Below are positions 17,036 through 26,692 of a stretch of 39,590 nucleotides of DNA, piece after piece. How positions within the stretch are numbered: the stretch's first letter is position 1; each line of letters starts with the position of its first letter. The notes beneath the pieces are model-generated. The model saw only the letters and a program-made list of their open reading frames with translations, made no database searches and was not told the DNA's origin. The stretch spans positions 1 to 39,590 of IMG/VR virus record IMGVR_UViG_3300020416_000018. One strand, written 5' to 3'. The DNA comes from a virus. The translations under genes were made by a program, and so were the position numbers.

Positions 17036-18873
17036 TACGCATATCCACCTTGATTCATATTACGTAGTTGTCTTACACTACCTAACAAATTAGTTATATC
17101 ATTTGCTTGTGCTTGTTGCATATCACTACGATCCTCACGTGCTTCTAAAAATGGCATAGCATAATTAGCTACTGATTCCTCAGGTGTTATAAGTTGTGGC
17201 AAATTATCAAGAGTATCTTGTAAATCATCAAACATACCTCTGTTAGCTAACTGTATAGCTACTTGTTGTTGTTGTTCATATAACTCTGAATTAGCAAAAT
17301 ATTCCTCATCACTTGTTGTAACTACATCACCTAATAATTCCCACTCTGCTCTCGACAATGAACTTGTGTCAAAACCCATTGTGGCCATACCACTTTTAAT
17401 TGCTCTACGTTGATCAAACATAGTAGGTGCAGTATATTTTTTAGGTGTAATAGGTGGTACGATTACAGGTCTTGTTGCTGCTTCCTCTAACACTGTCTCT
17501 ACTGATTTAAGTCTAAGGTTTGCTTCTGTCATTGCACTTTTCATTGCTGCTTGTGAAGCACCTCCCCACCTACCTTTTTCTAATAAATAATCGTTGTAAC
17601 TCATAAATCCACCATTAACCATTTTTAATTGCACAGCTTCTTTTTCATCACTAGACAATGCTATCCATGATGTTTTACCTGAACTTTGTCCATTAATGTG
17701 ATCCATACCACCGTATATATCTTTTGCGTTTTCTACAGTAACTTGTGCTGCTTGTGGTATATCTGCGTTTTTTATACCCATATAATCAATTTCACCATTA
17801 ACCATGTTTTGATTTGCAACTGCTGCAGTTTGTGGTCCAGGTACCATATAACCTAAACCTACACCACCAAATCCTTCACCTGTTATTGTATTAGCTGCAA
17901 AATAATTATCTGCTTGTGCTTTAACAGTATTTAATTCCTCATCTGTATATGAATCATCTACAGGTTGTATGTAAATGTTTTGACCAAAATTTCTAAATAA
18001 TTCATCTTTATCATCTTGTGAAAGTAATTCTGTACGTTCATTTACTTTTTTACCGTCTACATATTCAACTATATAATATTTAGCAGATCCTGCTACTTCT
18101 GTAGATGTAATAATTCTGTTGTCCTCAACAGCACCGTAATAATTTGTATATGATCCTTTGTAATCATGCAGGCCTGTTTCATCAACTAATGTTGTTTGTG
18201 GTTGTGCTAAGATTTGTGGTCTTGGTTTAAAACCAACAGGTCCTATATTTAATGCACCGTAGTTATTAGGAAAAGCACCAAACATTTCTAAATTAACATT
18301 TATACGTCCACCTTTTTCTTTAACGTATTTATCTAATTGATCAGAGTGGTACATCATAGATCCACTACCGTCTTGTGGTCTAACTATTATAGGAAATACA
18401 TCATCATTATTTTGTGCTGTATCTTTAACAGTTGCAAGTTGCCATTGGTAAAATTTTTCATCACCAATTAAACCTGCTCCCATTTCTTGGCCTTTGTATA
18501 TTTTTGTAAATAAATCGTTATCTACATTTACCATTGGACCAGGTACTCCTGCCCACCTTGATTCACCTGTACCTTTTGCAAGTGCTGTATTTATTATGTT
18601 TACTGCTCGTTTGTATCCCATATTAAAGTTTGTTGTATCTTTATTATTTACTGAAGTTATGTACATCATGTACTGCATAGTTCTTGCTATTACTTGATCA
18701 ACAGGTAATGTACTGTATGAACTTATTTCTGCTTTTATTTCCTCCTCAAAACCTTGAAAATACATAGGTTCTGTACGTGTACTTGTGCCTGTAGTTATAT
18801 ATTCTGATGATGTATCATCTATGTATTTTATTATTTCTGCTATAAAATTATCAATTACTTCTTGTTCTGTCAT
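17035..18873 (-). CDS. Putative internal virion/ejection protein (612 aa)
   Basis: Starts 4 nt inside the end of the 1777-aa gene (ATGA type overlap). Mostly helical, with a Tyr/Gly-rich middle (GLHDYKGSYTNYYGAVEDN) and a C-terminal helical part rich in Gln/Ala (ELYEQQQQVAIQLANRG). I do not recognise a family. In podoviruses a run of large proteins after the portal, flanked by a transglycosylase, typically forms the internal core that is ejected into the host envelope; this gene is in the middle of such a run. No signal peptide or clear transmembrane helix. Confidence 0.55.
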   Translation of the reverse strand: MTEQEVIDNFIAEIIKYIDDTSSEYITTGTSTRTEPMYFQGFEEEIKAEISSYSTLPVDQVIARTMQYMMYITSVNNKDTTNFNMGYKRAVNIINTALAKGTGESRWAGVPGPMVNVDNDLFTKIYKGQEMGAGLIGDEKFYQWQLATVKDTAQNNDDVFPIIVRPQDGSGSMMYHSDQLDKYVKEKGGRINVNLEMFGAFPNNYGALNIGPVGFKPRPQILAQPQTTLVDETGLHDYKGSYTNYYGAVEDNRIITSTEVAGSAKYYIVEYVDGKKVNERTELLSQDDKDELFRNFGQNIYIQPVDDSYTDEELNTVKAQADNYFAANTITGEGFGGVGLGYMVPGPQTAAVANQNMVNGEIDYMGIKNADIPQAAQVTVENAKDIYGGMDHINGQSSGKTSWIALSSDEKEAVQLKMVNGGFMSYNDYLLEKGRWGGASQAAMKSAMTEANLRLKSVETVLEEAATRPVIVPPITPKKYTAPTMFDQRRAIKSGMATMGFDTSSLSRAEWELLGDVVTTSDEEYFANSELYEQQQQVAIQLANRGMFDDLQDTLDNLPQLITPEESVANYAMPFLEAREDRSDMQQAQANDITNLLGSVRQLRNMNQGGYA

Positions 18874-21800
18874 ACTTCCTCAGTGGGCAACATGTACCCA
18901 TATTGTTCCATTACTTCTTGGTCATATTGCAAATCCTCTAAAAACCTTACAGGTTCGCTAAACCAATTATTTAATACTCTTTCGTATACTAAATAAAAAT
19001 CAGGATACTTATTAATAATACCACTTACAGTCTCTCTAAGTTGCTGTCTTTCCCTAAAGAACTGTCTACTTGATCTCCAACCGTCTTTTGTTAATCCTGC
19101 TGCTAATGACTTTTGTTCAAGTCTTGTAACTTCTGAAAAGAATATATCTAAACCTTTGCCTGTATCTGTACCACTTAACTTAGCGTTTTGATCCCATGTT
19201 TTTAATTCATCTACTGCTTGTTCTGTACCTGCGCTTTGCATAACACCAGGAATAGGGCTACCGTATCCAGGAAACCTAACACGTGCTTCATCATCAGATA
19301 TAGCTAAAAATTGATTTCTTGCACGTGCTTGTCTTGGATCTGTAATGTCAAATGTTTCTAAACTATTACGTCTAAGGTTTTCTACATAATACGAACCTAA
19401 TCTTTGATTTCTAATGTATAACCATTGTTCTGCATTTAATGTTTGTCGTTTACCTGATCTTAAATTTCTTATGTATGCTTCATAACTAAATTCTCCACCA
19501 CCACCGCTAGGTATAGCGTATTGTGCTGTAAGACTATGTGATTCGAATAGTTCAGGATTTTCCTCTTGCCATGCTACACCACGTTCGTCTACAGGTCTAG
19601 GTTCAATAACTTGTGTCTTAGGTGTTATTAAAGATAATGGATTAAAACCAAATGTTGTTATAAAATATTTTGTTGCTTCGTGATTATCTCCAGGAGTAAA
19701 CAAAAAATTACCTTGTTTATCTTGTGGCGGTGTTTGTAATATTTCTCGATAGTAATCTGCTAAAGATTGTTTGCTTATAAAGTTATCAGCATTACGTGGA
19801 TCACCTATATCATATCTAACGTTTAATGATGTAGGACCAACCCATTGTGATAATGCTTTTATAAAAGTCATACCTCTTGCAACATTAACTGCTTGTTCCA
19901 TAGTATCTTGTTGTCCTGCACGTGTAGTTGTATCCATACCATTTGCTTCTAATACTGTAAATGCGTCAATAATTGTATTGCCTGCAACACGCATAAGTTC
20001 ACCTTGATTTTTATTACTATCCATATACAATGCCTGTACAAATGATTTTAAATAACCAGGTACACCTGCTGCTGCTACTAAGTCTGCAGGAGTGTCAACG
20101 TTAGGTAATCCATACTCAAACAATCCTTCTACAACGTCATCAAATTTAGGAGACATCTCAGCAATAAATGCTGCAGGTATTTGTACTGTAGGGCCAATAC
20201 CAGGTTTAAATGACATAATTAAGTTAAGTGCAGAAGCATATCCTGCAAGTCTTAATCTAACATTACGATCTCTACCAAAAGCAATATTAGATATTGATTC
20301 ACCTACTATTGGTACGTTAAATACTTCCTCACCTGTTATTTCATCTGTTGCAAAAAAACCTTGACCTTGTACAGGAGATAACTCATTGTCCTCACGTAAA
20401 TTTTCTACAACTACCTGACCACGTCTAAGTAATTCAGGGTTGTTTTTAAGTAATCCTCCCCATGTTGTCATTATTTCTATAAATGCTTCACCAAACGGAA
20501 ATATAGATCTTAAATTATATGCTAACTTTTTACGTGTAGATAGATCATATAACAAGTTTTGTACTTCGTCTAATGCGTACGCTTTTGCTACATCATCTAT
20601 CTCAGTAAGTTCATTAATATCTAATCTATTAGCTGCGTCTTTATTTAAATTAAATTTTTCTGCAGCTAAATTTTTACGTAAATTTTGTATTGAATTATTA
20701 ATTGTTTTAGAATCACGATCATATATTTTTTTAGTTATTGTTCCTTCTTTTAAATCTGTATCTAATTTTGCTAATTTATCTTTAAGAATTTTATATGAAT
20801 TATTAAAATCATCTTGTGCTTCTTTTAACAATCTTTGTATATCTTTATTAAAATCTACACCACTAGCAAGATCAGCGTCATTTAATTTTTTAATTCTTTG
20901 TTCTATCATTTGTAAATTTATACGTGTATCTTTATCTCTAAAAAATTTAATACCTACACCTTTTTCTCCTGCTGCTTGTCTTAAATCTCCTATGATATTT
21001 TCTAATAAATTAGCTTCAGGTATGTTTGCACTGTATGCACCTGTCCAGGTAACAAGTTCATCAGAATCTACTGATTTCTTTATCCTTCCACCGTTTAATA
21101 TAAGATCTCTCATTTCTTTAGTCATTGAAGGTAATAGATCATATATTGCTCTCCAATACGCTTGTCTAAATACAGGAGATCTTGACATGTTATCTGTACG
21201 TTCTCCCATAAACATATTGAACATATTGCTTATAGCTTTTTGATAAAAACTTACGTCATCAATCATATCTGCTTTTGGTACAGCTACATAATCAGGAAGG
21301 TGTATTACATTAAATGGATCACCTATAAAGTCAATTAAACTTTCGTAATGTTTTTCAGGACTATCAAATATTTCACGAAGTGTTAATGGTTGTTCTAATA
21401 AATCACCTTCTTTTGATTTAACGATTTTTGTTTTACCTGTTCTCATCATGTTTAACAAACTTGGTAAAGCTATTGTTGCGTTTTCACTATCCTCAATGTT
21501 TTCTAATCTGTACATAGGTCCTGTAATAACACTGTCATCTATTTCACCTTTTAATGCTCTGTAAAGTAGATCCTCATCTACTGTAAAACCACCACCAACG
21601 TTCATGTGAACTCTAGCAATTAATGCTTCTGCAATAGCTTGTCTACCTGCACGTGTTGAACTAGCTAATTCATATTCTGCACCACCTTTATTCCATGCTT
21701 CAAGTAATTCATCTACATAACTATCTGCTTTGTCTGCAAATACTTTAGCCATTTCAAATTCATCTTTACCTTGTTTATTTCTAAATAAAAATTTAAACAT

Positions 21801-24203
21801 ATCATCATATTCAAGTTTGCGTAACTCATTAAGATAACCTTCTATGTATCTGTTAAATTTACGAGTATCAGTTATGTTTCCTTCCTCGTCCATAAATTGT
21901 GTTTTAGTTATAGTGCTGTAATTACGTGGTCCACCTCTAAACCTCACACGTCTACCTTTAACATTAAATACTTGATTTGCTTCACCACCAAATGCACGTG
22001 AACTAGCACGTTTCCACTCGTCTGATTCTTTTAGTATGTCTCCTTTAATATCTTTAAATGTTACGTTCTTTGCTGTCCAACGTCTTACCTTAGCTGCGTC
22101 TGCACCACCTAATCCTGCAACTTTTAATGCAATCCAGGACAAAGGATTACTTGCAATACCTTTGTAACCTCTAGCCCATAAACGTAATTGTTCCTCTGAT
22201 ATAACTCTTACTGTCCATGCACCACGTAACAATACAAATGGTTTCCAAAACTGTGTGTAATATTTATCCATTAACTTACCTGTAATATCAGTACCTGCAC
22301 CAAATCCTTCAGGTAATTTATTTTTTAATGTACCTATATAACTTATTGTTTTAGATAACTCTGTTGGATCAGGTAAAGCAATGTTTCTATTAATTAATTC
22401 TGTAAGTAGTTGTGGTCTTGGTAATGGTTTTCTAACTTTTGTACCACCGTCCTCAGTTAAAGAAGCTATACGTAAATCCATACCAGGTGTTAGTACTTGT
22501 TCACCACTGTTAGCGTATGTAAAGTATTTACGCATTGTATTAAGATCTGCTTCCTCAAATATTTGTCCAAACTTTCTAGCTGCTTCAGGATCTGCACCAT
22601 GATTTGCAATTAAATCATCTATAGTTTGTGTCATCATATTTTTTGTAGCAGCAAACACACCTTCGTAATCTCCTGCTTTTAATGTTAAAAACTCTGACAA
22701 TACTGTATCTTTAGCAGAAGCGTCAAGTGTTGTATTATCTAACCATGCTTTAACAGATTCAAATGTATCCTCCATGTGATCTACATCTAAAAATCTATAA
22801 GGTAATTCACTAGCGTATGTTCCCATAATTCTCCAGGATCTAGTATTACTGTTCCTAGCTTTACGTACTATTGCTGTAGTAGCACCAAACAATTCTGCTA
22901 TTTCTCTGTTCTCAGGATCTAATGTTTTACCTACTAACTTACCTACACCTCTGCTTATAGTTCCTGCTGTAGGTTTTACATCTACACCTGCTGTTTTTAA
23001 TCTTGGATTACCAAAAATGTATTCCATAGCTTCATATAGTTTTACCTTTTTTTCCTCACGTGTAATGTTTGATTTAGTAATGTCTGTTAATCTTTTAACA
23101 ACAGTAGGGTGTTTAATTCCTGTAATATCCATAAAGTCGCTAACGTTTTCCATATCTACTAGCCACTCCATAAACTTATCACCTGTTTTGCCGTCTAACC
23201 ACTCACTAACGTCCTCACGTCTAAACCATTTAGCTATGCCATTATCGTTTAGACCTAATACGCTTTTCTGTATGTCTGTTAATTTATCTTGTTTTTTAAG
23301 TTGTGCCATTAATCGTTCTGTAGGTTTAAATGCTTTTTTAGCTTTTATTCCTGCACCTGCACCTGCTAGTACATAATTAGCAGGATCTAAAAATACTGCT
23401 TTAGCACCGTCAATTAATCCTGATAAAACATTAAATGATTGTTGATTAGGTTCTACAACTTGTGCTGCTGCAACTCTACCTAAAGATATAGGTACTTGAT
23501 TGCCACCTTTAGTTGTGTATTTAAATATAGGATTACCCTCTTGCATATTCCTATCTATTTCTGTAATAGGATTGCCTAATTTATTATTAATAATTGTTTG
23601 TGCTTCTGTAGGTTGTATACCTCTACTAACTAAAAATTGATACTCCTCAAAGTTTGGACTATTTGGATCTTGTGGATTTAATACTTCTGAGTTAGGTATA
23701 ATACCTGAACCAATGTTTACTCGTCTACCTTGTGCTAAGTTTTGTACAGCTTGTTTAACTGTAGATTTACCTGATTGACTATATGCTTCCCAAAAACTTA
23801 CGTTCTCTGCTTGATCTCCTGATGTACTTGCTATAGCTGCATTTATAGGTCTATCTACAAATGTACGGTAAAAATCCTCTAAACCCATTAAAGATCCTCT
23901 TATTAATGCAGTAAATGGATCTCTAACATAAGACTTAAAAAAACCTTCGTCTTGTTTTATTTGTTCATATCGTTCTGCAAGTAATTGTAATGTTTGATCC
24001 TCAGGTTGCATTTTTAATAATGACAAAGAACTTATCATATCAGGTGTAAAATTAGGATATGTTTGTGCTAACTTACTTGCACGTATAGCGTCTTGTGGTG
24101 TTAAAGTATTTTTAATTGCGTCATATCGTCTGTTTCTTTGATCTATTTCGTAAAATAAATCTTTTTCTACATGCGGTAATTCAAAAAAATTTAGGTTTGC
24201 CAT
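18870..24203 (-). CDS. Giant virion/ejection protein (1777 aa)
   Basis: Second-largest gene. The protein is mainly alpha-helical with long charged coiled-coil stretches near residues 1120-1230 (for example LLKEAQDDFNNSYKILKDKL and LDTDLKEGTITKKIYDRDSK). A hydrophobic, Gly/Ala/Pro-rich region follows around 1270-1400 (PFGEAFIEIMTTWGGLLKNN; LRLAGYASALNLIMSFKPG; TVQIPAAFIAEMSP), suitable for membrane contact. The C-terminal part has PPQDKQGNFLFTPGDNHEAT and a conserved-looking Arg-rich tail. The start overlaps the preceding 166-aa gene by 13 nt. Length and context match T7 gp16-type ejection proteins, but no transglycosylase motif is visible here: that function seems split to the separate 293-aa protein. 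The family is unknown to me. Confidence 0.6.
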   Translation of the reverse strand: MANLNFFELPHVEKDLFYEIDQRNRRYDAIKNTLTPQDAIRASKLAQTYPNFTPDMISSLSLLKMQPEDQTLQLLAERYEQIKQDEGFFKSYVRDPFTALIRGSLMGLEDFYRTFVDRPINAAIASTSGDQAENVSFWEAYSQSGKSTVKQAVQNLAQGRRVNIGSGIIPNSEVLNPQDPNSPNFEEYQFLVSRGIQPTEAQTIINNKLGNPITEIDRNMQEGNPIFKYTTKGGNQVPISLGRVAAAQVVEPNQQSFNVLSGLIDGAKAVFLDPANYVLAGAGAGIKAKKAFKPTERLMAQLKKQDKLTDIQKSVLGLNDNGIAKWFRREDVSEWLDGKTGDKFMEWLVDMENVSDFMDITGIKHPTVVKRLTDITKSNITREEKKVKLYEAMEYIFGNPRLKTAGVDVKPTAGTISRGVGKLVGKTLDPENREIAELFGATTAIVRKARNSNTRSWRIMGTYASELPYRFLDVDHMEDTFESVKAWLDNTTLDASAKDTVLSEFLTLKAGDYEGVFAATKNMMTQTIDDLIANHGADPEAARKFGQIFEEADLNTMRKYFTYANSGEQVLTPGMDLRIASLTEDGGTKVRKPLPRPQLLTELINRNIALPDPTELSKTISYIGTLKNKLPEGFGAGTDITGKLMDKYYTQFWKPFVLLRGAWTVRVISEEQLRLWARGYKGIASNPLSWIALKVAGLGGADAAKVRRWTAKNVTFKDIKGDILKESDEWKRASSRAFGGEANQVFNVKGRRVRFRGGPRNYSTITKTQFMDEEGNITDTRKFNRYIEGYLNELRKLEYDDMFKFLFRNKQGKDEFEMAKVFADKADSYVDELLEAWNKGGAEYELASSTRAGRQAIAEALIARVHMNVGGGFTVDEDLLYRALKGEIDDSVITGPMYRLENIEDSENATIALPSLLNMMRTGKTKIVKSKEGDLLEQPLTLREIFDSPEKHYESLIDFIGDPFNVIHLPDYVAVPKADMIDDVSFYQKAISNMFNMFMGERTDNMSRSPVFRQAYWRAIYDLLPSMTKEMRDLILNGGRIKKSVDSDELVTWTGAYSANIPEANLLENIIGDLRQAAGEKGVGIKFFRDKDTRINLQMIEQRIKKLNDADLASGVDFNKDIQRLLKEAQDDFNNSYKILKDKLAKLDTDLKEGTITKKIYDRDSKTINNSIQNLRKNLAAEKFNLNKDAANRLDINELTEIDDVAKAYALDEVQNLLYDLSTRKKLAYNLRSIFPFGEAFIEIMTTWGGLLKNNPELLRRGQVVVENLREDNELSPVQGQGFFATDEITGEEVFNVPIVGESISNIAFGRDRNVRLRLAGYASALNLIMSFKPGIGPTVQIPAAFIAEMSPKFDDVVEGLFEYGLPNVDTPADLVAAAGVPGYLKSFVQALYMDSNKNQGELMRVAGNTIIDAFTVLEANGMDTTTRAGQQDTMEQAVNVARGMTFIKALSQWVGPTSLNVRYDIGDPRNADNFISKQSLADYYREILQTPPQDKQGNFLFTPGDNHEATKYFITTFGFNPLSLITPKTQVIEPRPVDERGVAWQEENPELFESHSLTAQYAIPSGGGGEFSYEAYIRNLRSGKRQTLNAEQWLYIRNQRLGSYYVENLRRNSLETFDITDPRQARARNQFLAISDDEARVRFPGYGSPIPGVMQSAGTEQAVDELKTWDQNAKLSGTDTGKGLDIFFSEVTRLEQKSLAAGLTKDGWRSSRQFFRERQQLRETVSGIINKYPDFYLVYERVLNNWFSEPVRFLEDLQYDQEVMEQYGYMLPTEEV

Positions 24204-24691
24204 GTTTGAGGATTAACTGATCTTTGTTGTGGTTTGTTTTGAAATGACGCTAATAATGAACCTAACTCATCAGTAGGATATATTTCATACATTGCTCTTA
24301 CTAACATTAATGGATCAGGTGGCAACATAGGTGAACCTGTTGCTGCTATACGTCTCGCTTCATCAGTTACTCCCTCTTGTATATTTTCTTGTCCACCACC
24401 GTTTGTAAATATATCTAAATTTTCAGGTAATACACCTGCGGGCAAAGTTGTACCTACAGGTTGTCCAGGTGCAGATGTACCTGTAAGTGCTGCATTTGCT
24501 GCTGCTACATTTTTTTCTGCTTGTCCTTCTACACCTTGTGTGTCATTAGAAATCATTTGTTTTACTTCATCTACTGATACTCCTGTATCTGTACGTTGTG
24601 ATAATGCACCAGGCCCTGAGACTGCTGCAGGTTCAGCAGGTTTTCTATACCCACCTCGTCTACCTCTGCTTCTACTACTCTCTACGCTCAT
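24191..24691 (-). CDS. Small Gly/Pro/Ala-rich protein (166 aa), late block
   Basis: Start set at the ATG at 24691, which has GAGGAG 5 nt upstream; a start at 24703 would add only MRSV. The N terminus is Arg/Ser/Gly-rich (SVESSRSRGRRGGYRKPAEP), the middle Ala/Gly/Pro/Thr-rich and probably disordered, and the C-terminal part has a short helix (DPLMLVRAMYEIYPTDELGS). Disordered small proteins next to the portal are frequent, but none is recognised. It overlaps the gene before it and the giant gene after it, so all are in one operon. Confidence 0.6.
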   Translation of the reverse strand: MSVESSRSRGRRGGYRKPAEPAAVSGPGALSQRTDTGVSVDEVKQMISNDTQGVEGQAEKNVAAANAALTGTSAPGQPVGTTLPAGVLPENLDIFTNGGGQENIQEGVTDEARRIAATGSPMLPPDPLMLVRAMYEIYPTDELGSLLASFQNKPQQRSVNPQTWQT

Positions 24692-24929
24692 TACACTCCT
24701 CACATTGACACAATGAGTGATGAAACATTGCCATTGGAAATAAAACCATAAAACCTATATTGCTGTTAAATTCTATTATTGGTTGTGGAAAATTTACAAA
24801 ATCGTCATAATCAATAACAGGTGGCATTTTTGCATAATGTTCATTTACTATTTGTTCACTTATTTCCCAAACGTCCTCTAGTTCCTCACGAACTATATCT
24901 CTAAATTCTATATCTATATTATCTGACAT
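24675..24929 (-). CDS. Small hypothetical protein (84 aa) after the portal gene
   Basis: Acidic, helical N terminus (IEFRDIVREELEDVWEISEQ), a hydrophobic Met/Phe-rich stretch (NIGFMVLFPMAMFHH) and a C-terminal Cys cluster, CQCEEC, that could bind metal. One-base overlap with the portal gene and 17-nt overlap with the next gene. Some marine phages carry a small acetyltransferase-like protein with a 'NxGFMVL..MAMFHHS' core near the portal; this gene is too short for such an enzyme, so I leave it unnamed. Confidence 0.6.
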   Translation of the reverse strand: MSDNIDIEFRDIVREELEDVWEISEQIVNEHYAKMPPVIDYDDFVNFPQPIIEFNSNIGFMVLFPMAMFHHSLCQCEECNERRE

Positions 24930-26692
24930 TATCCCTGTCCTAACAGTAACGATCTTATATCTACACCACCACCTGCACCTTGTGCTGCAGGAGGCGGAAT
25001 TGCACCTTCTTGTGGTTGTCCTAACTGTTGTATTAAAGCTTCCTCCTCAGGAGACATTGCAGGTTCCTCTGCGGTATAAAATTTACTTAATATTTCACTC
25101 ATATCATCAGGTGATTTATATATTTCAACAACTGACATAGTTGCTTTAGGATCACCTTGCTGTGCTTGTGCTAACAAAGTTTCAAACAATACTTTTTCTG
25201 CTTTTTCAGATCTTATACGTTCATTTATCTTTGGTATGTTATCAAGGCCGTCCATGTTTTCTTGTAATGTTTGTGTATCTAAAATACCTGCTTGTAATAA
25301 CTGCAGGCCTGATACTATCTTTGTTGGTTCATCAAAACTTGCCATAACACCATAAACACGTCTAGTAACAAAGTTATTAGCTATATCTGTGTCGGGTGAA
25401 TAGTTTTCTGCAAAACTAGATCCATTTCTATATCCTGCTAATGGTTTTCTTTTTTTACCATAAACAACTTGGTCTAGTTCTAATCGTTTACTATCTAATT
25501 CCTCAATAGCGTCTCTTAACACTAATTGATATTCTTTTACATTTAAATCTACAGATGACATAAGTTCTTGCAAACCTTTACCTGTTGCAAAACTGTTAGG
25601 TGATATACCGTCATCAGTTAATGGATAGTTTGATCCAATACGCATTTGTCGTTCTATACGATCTATTTGTTGAAACATTTGATATGGTAAGTTGCTTGTT
25701 GGTTTACTTACCTGTGAACCAGGTGCTAAGTAGTTTATTGCGTTTCTACCTTTTTTATAATTACCTGATTCTATTTCACCTACAATATTGGTTTCTGTAA
25801 ATACTGCGTCCTCCATAGCAATAACAGATAATACGTTTATCTTTGCCATAGTTGACATAAGGCCTAACACATGATCGTATTGTCCTTGTAATCTATCAAA
25901 ACTATATCTTTTAGCAATCACAAATCTTGGTCCTGATTTAAGTGGATTAGGTATAAAATCTAATATTTGTTTCATATCAGGTAAAAATATGTATGTGCCT
26001 TCCTCGTCATAATATTCTGCTAACTCAACACCGTCTGCTAATCCATTTTCCCATGACCTGCTATATGCGTCTGTATATTTAAATCTTGTATATCCAGGTG
26101 CTTGTCCTGCTTGTTCTACATCTACTTTTGCTTGTGGGTACATAGCTTTAATTGTTTCAACAGGCACTAATCTAATTAAGGCCATTTCTTTTGGTTGTTG
26201 ATCAGGTCCATAATATCCAGGAAAACAATCGTATGGATCTCTTAATTGTGCTAACGGATACTCATTACCATTAGCGTCTTTTTTAGTTGTAATAACCCAT
26301 ACTGCAAATCCATATCCAGGTAACCACCTACTTGCTTGTGGTAATGCTTTATCTAACTTAGCTTGTTTGTCATAGTGATGTACAATGCGTTCTAACTTAG
26401 CTGCTTTTTTTCTTGCCCTATCACTATCTCTATCATTAAGTGGATCTACTTTAATATCAGGCACTCTACCTATTTTTTGTGCTAAGTGTTCTAGGCCTGA
26501 TAAAATTAAATTCGGTGCAGGTAAATCCTCACTAAAATTATTAGATTGTTGTCCTAACAATGCAGCTACACCACGTGGTCCACCATTTAAAATATCACGC
26601 ATACGATCTCTATATTCCCAATGCCCTGAGTGTTCGTGCATACCACGAAGGTCCTCTAATCTTTTACTTAATTCGTCTGCTGTTAACATCAT
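24929..26692 (-). CDS. Portal protein
   Basis: 587 aa, placed directly after the large terminase with a 4-nt overlap. The sequence shows portal features: an N-terminal helical region (YRDRMRDILNGGPRGVAALL), a beta/helical core with LRDPYDCFPGYYGPDQQPKE, the long helices near residues 340-400 (FATGKGLQELMSSVDLNVKE, LVLRDAIEELDSKRLELDQV) typical of the channel-stem region, and a Gln/Pro/Gly-rich C terminus. Portal rings form the DNA entry vertex and dock the terminase. A length near 590 aa is ordinary for podovirus portals. Identification rests on position, length and segment order. Confidence 0.8.
   Translation of the reverse strand: MMLTADELSKRLEDLRGMHEHSGHWEYRDRMRDILNGGPRGVAALLGQQSNNFSEDLPAPNLILSGLEHLAQKIGRVPDIKVDPLNDRDSDRARKKAAKLERIVHHYDKQAKLDKALPQASRWLPGYGFAVWVITTKKDANGNEYPLAQLRDPYDCFPGYYGPDQQPKEMALIRLVPVETIKAMYPQAKVDVEQAGQAPGYTRFKYTDAYSRSWENGLADGVELAEYYDEEGTYIFLPDMKQILDFIPNPLKSGPRFVIAKRYSFDRLQGQYDHVLGLMSTMAKINVLSVIAMEDAVFTETNIVGEIESGNYKKGRNAINYLAPGSQVSKPTSNLPYQMFQQIDRIERQMRIGSNYPLTDDGISPNSFATGKGLQELMSSVDLNVKEYQLVLRDAIEELDSKRLELDQVVYGKKRKPLAGYRNGSSFAENYSPDTDIANNFVTRRVYGVMASFDEPTKIVSGLQLLQAGILDTQTLQENMDGLDNIPKINERIRSEKAEKVLFETLLAQAQQGDPKATMSVVEIYKSPDDMSEILSKFYTAEEPAMSPEEEALIQQLGQPQEGAIPPPAAQGAGGGVDIRSLLLGQG

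Noticed and set aside
20440-21243. 267-codon open frame on the plus strand
   Set aside because: It is the antisense shadow of the 1777-aa gene; Ser/Leu/Asn-rich composition, no ribosome binding site, and the minus frame is continuous and coupled.
24675-24929. Acetyltransferase-type phage protein suggested by the GFMVL...MFHHS stretch
   Set aside because: Only 84 aa and without a CoA-binding loop, so no enzymatic name is supported.
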